A stretch of DNA of 64,000 nucleotides from assembly GCF_002090075.1 (NCBI RefSeq), contig NZ_BBRI01000003.1:672103-736102 (forward strand), in the 5' to 3' direction. The notes below the pieces were generated by a model that saw only the letters and a list, made by a program, of their open reading frames with translations, did no database searches and was not told the DNA's origin. Below are positions 17,613-25,865 of this stretch, piece after piece; positions within the stretch are counted from its first letter, which is position 1, and each line of letters opens with the position of its first letter. The DNA comes from Demequina sp. NBRC 110052 (GTDB taxonomy: Bacteria; Actinomycetota; Actinomycetes; Actinomycetales; Demequinaceae). A program made the position numbers and the translations under genes.

Positions 17613-18671
17613 CTAGTGCTTGGCGACGCGGTCGACGGCGTCGAGGACGCGATCGAGAGTCGGCAGGTAGTCGTGTTCGAACTTGGCCCCAGGGTAGGGC
17701 GTGTGGAATCCGCCCACCCTCAGGACGGGCGCGTGGAGGTGGTAGAAGGCCTCCTCAGAGACGCGCGCCGCGATCTCGGCCCCTACGCCGTGCAGCGTGG
17801 GCGCCTCGTGCACGACGACGACGCGGCCCGTGCGCTTGGCGGAACGGATCACGGTGGTGAAGTCCAGGGGCGAGATCGAGCGCAGGTCGACGACCTCGAC
17901 GCTCGTGCCCTCGCTCGCCGCCACCTCGGCGGCCTGCATCGCGGTGCGCATCGTGGGGCCATAAGCCACGAGCGTGACGTCGCTGCCCGTCCGGGCAATG
18001 CGGGCACGGCCCAGGTCCGCCGTCGCCGTCGCGCCGTCCAGCCGCGTGCGGACTGCCGCGGTGTCCACGTCGCCCTTGTCCCAGTAGCGGGCCTTGGGCT
18101 CGAGGAACAGCACCGGGTCGGGCGAGAAGATCGACTGCTGGATCATGTCGTAGGCGTCCTGCGGATTCGCAGGGCTCACCAGGCGCAGGCCGGCGGTGTG
18201 CGCGAACAGCGCCTCGATGCTCTCGGAGTGGTGCTCGACCGCGCCGATGCCGCCAGCGAACGGCACGCGGATCACGACCGGCACCTCGATGCGCCCATGC
18301 GAGCGGTAGTGCATCTTCGCCAGCTGCGTGGTGATCTGGTTGAACGCGGGGAAGATGAAGCCGTCGAACTGGATCTCGACCACAGGGCGGTAGCCGCGCA
18401 TGGACATGCCGATCGCGGTGCCGACGATGCCGGACTCGGCGAGCGGGGTGTCCATGACGCGCGCGTCGCCGAAGTCCTTGTGGAGGCCGTCGGTGACGCG
18501 GAACACGCCGCCCAGGGCACCGATGTCCTCGCCCATGAGCAGCACCTTGGGGTCGCGCTCCATCGCGGCGCGGAGCCCGGCGTTGATGGCGCCGGCCATG
18601 GTCATGGTCTTGATGGTGGACTCGGGCGCGGGCGCGGTCGTGCCCGACGCGCGGTGCTGGGTCTCGGTCAT
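17613..18671 (-). CDS. 2-oxoacid dehydrogenase E1 beta subunit
   Basis: Beta subunit (352 residues) of the thiamine-diphosphate-dependent E1 heterotetramer. It has the transketolase-type pyrimidine-binding domain with LLMGEDIGALGGVFRVT near residue 45 and the C-terminal domain with EVVDLRSISPLD near 240. The ATG overlaps the E1alpha stop (ATGA), so the two subunits are translationally coupled. A much longer open frame upstream in the same register only shadows the E1alpha gene. Confidence 0.93.
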   Translation of the reverse strand: MTETQHRASGTTAPAPESTIKTMTMAGAINAGLRAAMERDPKVLLMGEDIGALGGVFRVTDGLHKDFGDARVMDTPLAESGIVGTAIGMSMRGYRPVVEIQFDGFIFPAFNQITTQLAKMHYRSHGRIEVPVVIRVPFAGGIGAVEHHSESIEALFAHTAGLRLVSPANPQDAYDMIQQSIFSPDPVLFLEPKARYWDKGDVDTAAVRTRLDGATATADLGRARIARTGSDVTLVAYGPTMRTAMQAAEVAASEGTSVEVVDLRSISPLDFTTVIRSAKRTGRVVVVHEAPTLHGVGAEIAARVSEEAFYHLHAPVLRVGGFHTPYPGAKFEHDYLPTLDRVLDAVDRVAKH

Positions 18672-19798
18672 GCGTGCGCCCCCTCGTCGGTGAAGGACCT
18701 CTGGTATCGATCGAACCATGCGCGCTCGGCTTCCACCTGCTGGTGGGGCTCGGCGTACACGTGGTCGAACATGGTGAGCAGCGGCGGACGCTCCCAGCTC
18801 TTGACGGCCTCGCGGGTGCGCTTGCCCAGCGCCTTCGCCTCCGCCTCGACTTCGGCGCGGAACTCGTCGGACAGTTCGCCGTGCTTGAGGAGGTACGCCT
18901 CGAGGCGTGCGATCGGGTCGCGCTGCGCCCAGTGCTCCTCGTCGGCGCGCGTGCGGTAGCGCGTGGGGTCGTCCGACGTGGTGTGGGCGCCCATGCGATA
19001 CGTGAACGCCTCGATGAGCACCGGCCCTGCGCCCGAGCGCGCGTGCTTCAAGGCCCACTGCGTGACGGCGTACGAGGCGAGGACGTCGTTGCCGTCCACG
19101 CGCACCGACGGGATGCCGACGCCGTCGGCGCGGCGCGCGAGCGGCACCTTGGCCTGGCGCGTGGTCGGCTCGGAGATCGCGAACTGGTTGTTCTGCACGA
19201 AGAACACGATCGGGGCGTCGTTGACGGCCGCGAAGATGTGCGCTTCGTTGACGTCGCCTTGGCTGGTCGCGCCGTCGCCGTAGTAGCAGACGACAGCGCC
19301 GTCCGCGTCGGGGTTGCCGGAGGCGACCAAGCCGTCCCTGTCCATCGCCATCGCGTAGCCCGTGGCGTGCAGCGAGTGCGCGCCGATCACGAGCGTGTAC
19401 AGGTGGAACGAGTGCGCCGCCGGATCCCATGAGCCGTGCTCGAGCCCACGGAACAACGTGAGGATCTGCGGCAGGTCGACTCCGCGCGTGAACGCGACGC
19501 CGTGCTCGCGGTAACTGGGGAAGACGTAGTCGGGCTCGCGGATCGCGCGGCCCGAGCCGATCTGCGCGGCCTCCTGGCCCAGCGCGGGCACCCACAGGCC
19601 GAGCTCACCCTGGCGCTGAAGGCTCGTCGCCTCCATGTCGAAGGCGCGCGTCATCGTCATGTCGCGCCAGAAGCCGCGGAGGTCCTCTGCGGTGAGGTGC
19701 TCGACGTACGGCTCCCAGTCGGGATCGGCGAGCCTCTCGCCGTGCCTGTCGAGCAAGGTCACCAGTCCGTCGTCGCTCAGCGGTCCGTGCCTGTCCAC
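18668..19798 (-). CDS. 2-oxoacid dehydrogenase E1 alpha subunit
   Basis: Alpha subunit (376 residues) that binds thiamine diphosphate and decarboxylates the 2-oxoacid. The cofactor motif is clear: GDGATSQGDVNEAHIFA near residue 168, ending in QNNQFAIS. A phosphorylation-loop-like YRMGAHTTSDDPTRYR lies near 262. The sequence resembles both BkdA and PdhA of actinobacteria. The GTG start at 19798 has AGGAGG 5 bases upstream. It heads a three-gene operon with its own promoter. Confidence 0.93.
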   Translation of the reverse strand: MDRHGPLSDDGLVTLLDRHGERLADPDWEPYVEHLTAEDLRGFWRDMTMTRAFDMEATSLQRQGELGLWVPALGQEAAQIGSGRAIREPDYVFPSYREHGVAFTRGVDLPQILTLFRGLEHGSWDPAAHSFHLYTLVIGAHSLHATGYAMAMDRDGLVASGNPDADGAVVCYYGDGATSQGDVNEAHIFAAVNDAPIVFFVQNNQFAISEPTTRQAKVPLARRADGVGIPSVRVDGNDVLASYAVTQWALKHARSGAGPVLIEAFTYRMGAHTTSDDPTRYRTRADEEHWAQRDPIARLEAYLLKHGELSDEFRAEVEAEAKALGKRTREAVKSWERPPLLTMFDHVYAEPHQQVEAERAWFDRYQRSFTDEGAHA

Positions 19799-19843
19799 GC
19801 TGCCTCCTGTCGGTCCGGGCGCACGGGATCCCCGCGCGCTAAC

Positions 19844-19879
19844 TTACGCAAGCGTAGGCTACGGTTCCGTAGGTTGCAA
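19844..19879 (-). promoter_or_regulatory. Promoter with two adjacent dyad operators for the E1/E2 operon
   Basis: On the minus strand TTGCAA (19874-19879), a 17-base spacer, then TACGCT (19851-19856). Two side-by-side 14-bp dyads cover the spacer and -10: CTACGG-TT-CCGTAG (19859-19872, perfect) and TTACGC-AA-GCGTAG (19844-19857, one mismatch). This layout fits repression by a TetR-type dimer pair. Confidence 0.65.
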
Positions 19880-19897
19880 GACATGCCGCAGCGTCGG

Positions 19898-19919
19898 GCA
19901 TGTCGGGGGCCCGACATGC
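19898..19919. repeat. Perfect 10-2-10 inverted repeat
   Basis: GCATGTCGGG-GG-CCCGACATGC. It lies upstream of the E1alpha promoter and downstream of rmd. It could terminate rmd transcription or bind a regulator; no T-tract follows. Confidence 0.5.
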
Positions 19920-19976
19920 AGGGGTGCAGAGAGTGCCCGGTGCGTAGTCAACGCCTGAGCAACTGCTTCACTCAGC

Positions 19977-20061
19977 AGCCTTGCCGAAGTGACGGTCAGT
20001 TCACGTGTTTCGGGGCGAACGAAGCGGACGTGGCGGCACTGGCCGTCACTTCGGAACGGCT
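19977..20061 (-). terminator. Long inverted repeat directly after rmd
   Basis: Arms 19984-20000 and 20038-20054 match over 17 bp with one mismatch, and the pairing continues imperfectly outward to about 24 bp, reaching the rmd stop codon. The 37-base loop contains a smaller TTCG/CGAA stem. It is likely a terminator for the glycan operon, although a small mobile-element remnant is possible. Confidence 0.5.
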
Positions 20062-20993
20062 CAGGCGTCGGCCTCGTGGGCGACGACGAAGTCCGCAATC
20101 GACTCCCGCACCGTGTGCTCAGGAAGCCACCCGAACTCGGCGCGCAAACGGTCCGCGGAGCCCGTCACCGTCGAGGCGTCGGTGGGGCGGACGCTCGCCG
20201 CATCCGTCACCAGCTCCGGCACCCCACGTCCCATCGCATCCGCGAGAGCGGCGAGGATCTCGGTGCCCGCGAGCGAGGCGCCCGAGGCGACGTTGTACAC
20301 CGCGTGATCCCAGCGCGGCGCGGCGGCGAGCGTCAGATAGGCGCGAGCCACGTCGCGCACGTCCAGGTAGTCGCGACGCGTCGAGAGGTTGCCCACGGAG
20401 AGCGCCTCGCCCGCGGGGAGAGTGGACAGCCGACCGTAGAGGTCAGGGACGAGGAAACCCGCGCGCTGCCCCGGCCCGATGTGATTGAACGGGCGCGCGA
20501 CGACCGTGCGGAGCCCGCGTCGACCGTAGTACTCCATCTGGTTCTCGACCAGCAGCTTGCTCACCGCATAAGGCGACGCCGCAGCCACCGGCGAGTCCTC
20601 GGAGAGCGGACTCGACGACGGAGCGTAGACGGCCCCAGAGGAGATCGTCACGAGGCTTCCCTCGTAGCCAGAACTCAGGAGCGACTCGCACATCAACGTC
20701 ACCATCGACGAGTTCGCCTCGATGTAGCGCTGCGGCTGCCCGAACGACGGGCCCACCGCCGCGAGGCCTGCCAGATGGATGATCCCGTCAGCCTCAGCAA
20801 ACTCGGGCCACGCCTGCGTCAGGTCGACGCTCACATAACTCGCGACGCTGGACTCGACATCGGGGTCGAGCCGCTCCGCGCGACCCACACCGTGCACGTC
20901 GACACCGCTCGCCTTCGCGAGCGCCGCGACGTGACGGCCGACGAAGCCGTCCACGCCCGTCACGATCACGGACCGGAGCGGACGCTGGCTCAT
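20061..20993 (-). CDS. rmd: GDP-6-deoxy-D-mannose reductase (Rmd-like)
   Basis: SDR-superfamily epimerase/reductase, 310 residues, expected to reduce GDP-4-keto-6-deoxy-mannose to GDP-D-rhamnose (or, in relatives, GDP-talomethylose). It shows the NAD(P) motif VTGVDGFVGRH (about 11-21), the catalytic TISSGAVY serine and SPYAVSK (YxxxK, near 140). The order gmd-rmd with an ATGA overlap strongly supports the pathway. GDP-L-fucose synthase (Fcl) is an alternative, but the sequence and absence of a fuller Fcl pattern favour Rmd. Product feeds the glycosyltransferases of this locus. Confidence 0.8.
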   Translation of the reverse strand: MSQRPLRSVIVTGVDGFVGRHVAALAKASGVDVHGVGRAERLDPDVESSVASYVSVDLTQAWPEFAEADGIIHLAGLAAVGPSFGQPQRYIEANSSMVTLMCESLLSSGYEGSLVTISSGAVYAPSSSPLSEDSPVAAASPYAVSKLLVENQMEYYGRRGLRTVVARPFNHIGPGQRAGFLVPDLYGRLSTLPAGEALSVGNLSTRRDYLDVRDVARAYLTLAAAPRWDHAVYNVASGASLAGTEILAALADAMGRGVPELVTDAASVRPTDASTVTGSADRLRAEFGWLPEHTVRESIADFVVAHEADA

Positions 20994-21997
20994 GCCGACG
21001 GCAGACCCGCGCGCTGCTGCTCGAGGTCGTGCGCGACCATCAGCTTCACCAGCCCAGGGAAGTCAACCTTGCGCTCCCAGCCCAGCACCTTCTCCGCCTT
21101 TGTGGGGTCACCCAGCAGGATGTCCACCTCGGCCGGGCGCATGAACGCCGGGTTCTGCTTCACATACGGACGCCAGTCGTCGATGCCGATCTCAGCGAAC
21201 GCGAGCTGCAGGAACTCCTCGATCGAGTGCGTCTCACCCGTCGCGAGCACGAAGTCATCTGCGGTGTCGTGCTGCAGCATCTGCCACATGCCACGCACAT
21301 AGTCGCCCGCATAGCCCCAATCGCGCTTGGGCCACAGATCGCCCAGCTCGATGTGGTCCTGCAGCCCCAGGTGGATGCGCGCGACCGCGTCCGTGATCTT
21401 GCGCGTCACGAACTCCTTGCCGCGCCGCTCGCCCTCGTGGTTGAACAGGATGCCGCACGAGACGAACATGCCGTAGGACTCGCGATAGTTCTTGGCGATC
21501 CAGTGGCCGTACAGCTTCGCCACGCCATAGGGGCTGCGCGGGTGGAACAGCGAGTCCTCGTTGTACCCGGCGCCCGGACGGTTGTAGTCCAGTCCGCCGA
21601 ACATCTCCGACGTCGACGCCTGATACACCTTCGTCGACTCCGCGCGACCCGTGGCGCGGACAGCCTCGAGCACGTTCAGCACGCCCTTGCCGGTCACGTC
21701 CGCGGTCAAGGTCGGGTTCTTGAACGAGTAGCCCACGTGGGAGATCGCACCCAGGTTGTAGACCTCGTCGGGGTTCGCGATGTCCATCGCACGCATCAGC
21801 GCCGCGGGGTCCGTCAGGTCGCCCTCGATCAGGTTCACGAACGGGAACTCCGCCTCGACCGCGGCCTTGCGGGGGTTGTTCTGCCCGCGGATCAGGCCGT
21901 GGACCTCATAGCCCTTCTCATGCAGCAGCTCCGCGATGTGGCAGCCATCCTGGCCGGTGATGCCGGTGACAAGGGCTGACTTGGGCGACTCGGACAA
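20990..21997 (-). CDS. gmd: GDP-mannose 4,6-dehydratase
   Basis: Converts GDP-D-mannose to GDP-4-keto-6-deoxy-D-mannose, the first step to GDP-deoxyhexoses. The 335-residue protein has GITGQDGCHIAELL near residue 12, the catalytic TSEMFGG and SPYGVAKLYGHW (YxxxK), and the C-terminal RPAEVDILLGDPTKA typical of Gmd. The start is TTG at 21997 with GGAG 9 bases upstream. It overlaps rmd by four bases. It follows the acyltransferase gene after 80 bases. Confidence 0.95.
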   Translation of the reverse strand: MSESPKSALVTGITGQDGCHIAELLHEKGYEVHGLIRGQNNPRKAAVEAEFPFVNLIEGDLTDPAALMRAMDIANPDEVYNLGAISHVGYSFKNPTLTADVTGKGVLNVLEAVRATGRAESTKVYQASTSEMFGGLDYNRPGAGYNEDSLFHPRSPYGVAKLYGHWIAKNYRESYGMFVSCGILFNHEGERRGKEFVTRKITDAVARIHLGLQDHIELGDLWPKRDWGYAGDYVRGMWQMLQHDTADDFVLATGETHSIEEFLQLAFAEIGIDDWRPYVKQNPAFMRPAEVDILLGDPTKAEKVLGWERKVDFPGLVKLMVAHDLEQQRAGLPSA

Positions 21998-22077
21998 AGC
22001 TGTGACTCCTCGGGATTCGTGTCGGATACTGGTCGTAGCCTAGTCGAGGCGAGCGGCGCCCGGCGGCTGACTCCCGC

Positions 22078-24249
22078 TCAGGACGCCGCGGCGGCTGACC
22101 GGTCGAGCGGCACGCGCTCCGCCAGCAGTGGGCCTAGCGCGCGAGCTCCACCTTCGGTGAGATGCTCAGTGTCGACGACCACCGCGACACCATCGATCGC
22201 CGCTGGGCAACGGCCTTCCGCGTCGCAATACCACTGGAGCGTCTGGGGGTAGTGGACATTGTCGAGAGCGAGCTCGTCCACAACGGCGCGCTGGACTCGC
22301 GGCACCTCGACCTGCACGCCGCCGAGCGTAGCGAAGCAGTCAGACGGGCGGGAGAACGTCCACGCACACTCATCGATCGGTACGGATGAACGAAGCGAAT
22401 CCAGGACGATCACGTCCTCAGTGAAGGTCGCGAGTTCGCTCAGCGTGGTGCGGAAAGCCTCGGTCCATTCGGCCTCCGCAGCTCCACCGGTCGCACCCGA
22501 GGCAAGGCGCCACATGGTGCTTGACGCCGTCACCAGTACGACCGCGTCAGGATGCACCCGCTCCAACTCGTCCATGAACGCCTGTGAAGCTTCGGCGCAC
22601 AGCGCAGGGTCGCGATCGTGCGCGAACGTCGCGGTGCCGATGGCGATGAGCGGGCACTGGCCAATGGTGAGCGCGCGCACCTGGGCGTCTGGATACGCTG
22701 CCACGACGGCGGGCACGAACGATAGCGCGTTCGAGTCGCCAGCCACGTAGATCGTGCGATCGCCCTCGGGGTCGCCGAACCAGCACCGCTCATCGGCGAT
22801 CTGTGCGGCCGCGCCGGCCACGCCCCACTCACCGAGGCACTCAGGGTAGTTATCCACGTATGCCGCCGACTCGATGACTCCTTCGCGGTCGTCCCAAGAC
22901 GTGGAGGCAAGTGCCTGCTCGATCTGAGCGACGCGCTCGCGCTCCGCCGGTCCCATCGGCTCCGCCCACAGGTCGGCGAACGGGCTTACCGCAGCAGCTG
23001 GCTCCGCTGGCGCCGTCGGAGCGTTCGTCTCCGAAATCGCCGAGACCTCGTCGGCAGGTGGTTGCGGAAGGGGACGCACCACCACCGCAAACACGAGCGC
23101 ACCGACAGCGCCGACGACGGCGCTCGCGCTCATGACGTTCGTCCATGCCTCACGTCGCGACCAATTCCACCGCGGACGCTCGCCGTGCCCGATCGCTCGA
23201 AGCGGCTTCTCCACCAGGCGGTACGAGAGCTCGGTCGCCGCGAACGTCAGGACGAGCGCCGCGACCCAGTTGATCACACGGTTGTCGAGCCTGAACTGCT
23301 GCACCATCGCGATCGCGGGGAAGTGCCACAGGTAAATGGCGAACGAACGATCCCCGAGATATCGCATCGGCGCATTGTCGAGCACTGCCGGTCCGGCGCC
23401 TCGCGCCCCGGACCAGACCACCAACGCAGAGCCGAGCACCGCAGGGATCGCCCACGGGAACGGGAATCCGACCGACTCCGACACCCACAGGCCGCTGAAT
23501 GCAATCAGGGCCAGGCCAACATAGGCGATATCGACTCGAAGGCGGTCGATTCGCTCGGTCGAGACGCTCACGAGCAGAGCAGCGAAGACACCCACAGCGA
23601 GCTCCCATGCTCGCGCCGCGAGTGAGAAGTATGCGTGGCCAGGGTTCGCGAGCGTCATCCACGCGGACGCGCCGAGGAGCACCAGCACGACCAGCACCAC
23701 TCCGACGCGCCGGCGCGCCACATCCTTCATGACACGAGGCGCCAGCAGCGCCGCCCCCATGATGGCGAGCGGAGCGATGATGTAGAACTGCTCTTCGACT
23801 GCGAGCGACCAGAAATGCAGCAGCGGGCTATCAGCCGCCCCCACGTTCGAGTAGTCCACGCCCTGAAGCGCGAAGCGCAGGTTGGCGACAAGCAGCAACG
23901 TCCAACCCGCATCGACCAAGGTCTCGTGCGCGCGGGCAGTGGACATCAGCCAGAAGGACATTCCGACCGTTGCAACGATGGCTGCCAGCGATGCGGGACC
24001 CAGACGCCATAGCCGGCGCCAGTAGAACGCCTTGAGCCCTATTCGCCCCTCGGAATCGAACTGGCGGAACAGCGCGCCGCCAATGAGGAAGCCAGAGATC
24101 ACGAAGAACACGTCCACCCCGATGAAGCCGCCGGAGGGCATTCCAGTGAGGTGGTACGCCACGACGAGCAGGACCGCGACCGTGCGCAGACCCTGAATGT
24201 CACCGCGGAAGCGCGTGCGCGTCGTTCCTGCGGTCTCCGCCGCTGCCAC
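22078..24249 (-). CDS. Membrane acyltransferase 3 with SGNH domain (OafA-like)
   Basis: Polysaccharide O-acyltransferase of 723 residues. The N-terminal acyltransferase-3 domain (about 12-370) has roughly ten membrane helices and the conserved YHLTGMPSGGFIGVDVFFV, with the active histidine near residue 37. The periplasmic-side SGNH hydrolase-like domain (about 440-723) carries VAGDSNAL near 510 and a C-terminal histidine block around ehlTEGGA. Such two-domain proteins acetylate surface glycans as they leave the cell. GTG start at 24249, 3 bases after the ABC ATPase stop, so probably coupled to the exporter genes. Confidence 0.9.
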   Translation of the reverse strand: MAAAETAGTTRTRFRGDIQGLRTVAVLLVVAYHLTGMPSGGFIGVDVFFVISGFLIGGALFRQFDSEGRIGLKAFYWRRLWRLGPASLAAIVATVGMSFWLMSTARAHETLVDAGWTLLLVANLRFALQGVDYSNVGAADSPLLHFWSLAVEEQFYIIAPLAIMGAALLAPRVMKDVARRRVGVVLVVLVLLGASAWMTLANPGHAYFSLAARAWELAVGVFAALLVSVSTERIDRLRVDIAYVGLALIAFSGLWVSESVGFPFPWAIPAVLGSALVVWSGARGAGPAVLDNAPMRYLGDRSFAIYLWHFPAIAMVQQFRLDNRVINWVAALVLTFAATELSYRLVEKPLRAIGHGERPRWNWSRREAWTNVMSASAVVGAVGALVFAVVVRPLPQPPADEVSAISETNAPTAPAEPAAAVSPFADLWAEPMGPAERERVAQIEQALASTSWDDREGVIESAAYVDNYPECLGEWGVAGAAAQIADERCWFGDPEGDRTIYVAGDSNALSFVPAVVAAYPDAQVRALTIGQCPLIAIGTATFAHDRDPALCAEASQAFMDELERVHPDAVVLVTASSTMWRLASGATGGAAEAEWTEAFRTTLSELATFTEDVIVLDSLRSSVPIDECAWTFSRPSDCFATLGGVQVEVPRVQRAVVDELALDNVHYPQTLQWYCDAEGRCPAAIDGVAVVVDTEHLTEGGARALGPLLAERVPLDRSAAAAS

Positions 24250-24252
24250 TGC

Positions 24253-24978
24253 CTACTGCGCCCTGAGGCGGGCCACGACCTCCGAAGCGTCGCCGTCGAC
24301 GACGATCCGACCGTGCTCGAGCAGAATCGCACGCTCGCATAGCTTGGCGATCATGTCGAGGTCGTGGCTGACGATGAGGAGGGTCTTGCCGGAGTCGTGC
24401 AACTCGCGGATGCGCGCCAGGCACTTGCGCTGGAAGGGCTCGTCGCCCACCGCGAGGATCTCGTCGACGAGGAAGATGTCGGGATCGGTATGCACCGCCA
24501 CAGAGAACGCGAGGCGGAGGAACATGCCCGACGAGTAGAACTTGACCTCGGTGTCGATGAACTCGGGGATCTCCGAGAACTCCACGATGGAGTCGAAAGC
24601 CGCGTCGATCTCCTCCTTGGACATGCCGAGGATTGCCCCATTGAGATACACGTTCTCGCGCCCGGTGAGGTCCGGGTGGAAACCCGCACCGACCTCGATC
24701 AGCCCCGCCACGCGCCCGCGCAGGCCGACCATGCCCTCGTCGGGCGTGAGCACGCCCGAGATGCACTTCAACAGGGTGGACTTGCCCGATCCGTTGAACC
24801 CGATCAGGCCGACGATCTGGCCCGGCGGAATCTCGAACGAGATGTCGTGCAGCGCGGTGAACTCGTTGCGCTCCTCCGACTTGCCGCGGATCGCGCGCGA
24901 GGCGATCTCTTTGAGGGAACGTACGTGGCGGATGCGGAAGCGCTTGACGACGCCGTCGACGATGACGCTCGGTTCCAT
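24253..24978 (-). CDS. Polysaccharide ABC exporter, ATPase (Wzt/TagH type)
   Basis: ATPase (241 residues) of an ABC-2 exporter for an undecaprenyl- or decaprenyl-linked glycan. Walker A is GFNGSGKST near residue 62, the signature is YSSGMFLRLAFS and Walker B is DIFLVDEILAVGD. It ends right after the nucleotide domain, so it lacks the carbohydrate-binding C-terminal domain of O-antigen Wzt proteins such as E. coli O9a. In this it resembles mycobacterial Rv3781. Its ATG overlaps the permease stop by one base (TGATG). Confidence 0.92.
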   Translation of the reverse strand: MEPSVIVDGVVKRFRIRHVRSLKEIASRAIRGKSEERNEFTALHDISFEIPPGQIVGLIGFNGSGKSTLLKCISGVLTPDEGMVGLRGRVAGLIEVGAGFHPDLTGRENVYLNGAILGMSKEEIDAAFDSIVEFSEIPEFIDTEVKFYSSGMFLRLAFSVAVHTDPDIFLVDEILAVGDEPFQRKCLARIRELHDSGKTLLIVSHDLDMIAKLCERAILLEHGRIVVDGDASEVVARLRAQ

Positions 24979-25865
24979 CACAGCTCCTGCGCGAACTTGT
25001 AGGACATGCGACGGAACGTGAAATCGCCGATGAGCAGGACGACCACCGACACCGCGCCGGCGATGGCCGCATGCGTCCACAGATCCGTCAGGACGCCGTC
25101 GGGGCGATCCAAAGGCTGAGCAGCCCCAGCCCAGAAGGCACGGTGGAAAAGCTCGACCGCAACCGTCAGGGGATTCGCGAAGTACAGATTGAGCAGCGCC
25201 GGATAGTCCACGAACGCATCGCGCACGAAGGACCACGGGTACAGCACCGGGGAGAACCACACCGCGACCATCGCGATCAGGTCGGTGATGTTCTCGATGT
25301 CGCGGAACGCGACGTTGATGGCAGCCGTGATGAGCCCGACGCCGAGCGCGAGGCATACGACGATCGCGGTTCCTGCGAGGCCGGCCAGGAGGCCCACGAC
25401 ATCCGGCGTCCAGCCGGACACGAGCGCTCCCAGCACGAGGATGACGACCTGCGGCGCGAAGTGCGCGAGCGCGACGAACACAGAGGACACCGGGAACAGC
25501 TGCCGCGGGAGATAGATCTTGCGAACCAGCGGTGCGTTGCCGGTCACGGAGCGCGTCGAGTTCGTGAGGATCTCGGTGAAGAGGTTGACGATCACCATGC
25601 CCGAGAACAGGAACACCGCGAAAGGCGAGATGCGCGCGCTCATCCCAAGAAACGTGCCCATCACGAAGTAGAAGACCGCGAACTGCACCGCAGGCTTCAC
25701 ATACGTCCATGCGAGACCCAACAGAGAGCCCTGATAGCGGACGCGCATCTCCTTGCGCACCACCAGCCGGAGCAGATACCGGTGCCGACCGATGTCGAAC
25801 AGGCTCGCGGATCCCCCGGGCGCCGTCATCCCTGACGGCAGCACGGCCGCGGTACCGTCAGCCAT
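24978..25865 (-). CDS. Polysaccharide ABC exporter, permease (Wzm type)
   Basis: Permease (295 residues) of the ABC-2 family, with a cytoplasmic amphipathic start and about six membrane helices (from near residue 55). LVRKEMRVRYQGSLLGLAW (near 35) is characteristic of Wzm/TagG proteins. The ATG at 25865 lies 8 bases inside the galactofuranosyltransferase gene, so the exporter is coupled to the enzyme that builds its presumed cargo. A longer upstream frame is only a shadow of that gene. Confidence 0.92.
   Translation of the reverse strand: MADGTAAVLPSGMTAPGGSASLFDIGRHRYLLRLVVRKEMRVRYQGSLLGLAWTYVKPAVQFAVFYFVMGTFLGMSARISPFAVFLFSGMVIVNLFTEILTNSTRSVTGNAPLVRKIYLPRQLFPVSSVFVALAHFAPQVVILVLGALVSGWTPDVVGLLAGLAGTAIVVCLALGVGLITAAINVAFRDIENITDLIAMVAVWFSPVLYPWSFVRDAFVDYPALLNLYFANPLTVAVELFHRAFWAGAAQPLDRPDGVLTDLWTHAAIAGAVSVVVLLIGDFTFRRMSYKFAQEL

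Noticed and set aside
17613..19595. 660-codon version of the E1beta gene
   Set aside because: The N-terminal 308 codons are a frame-shifted reading of E1alpha; the ATGA overlap at 18668-18671 fixes the start.
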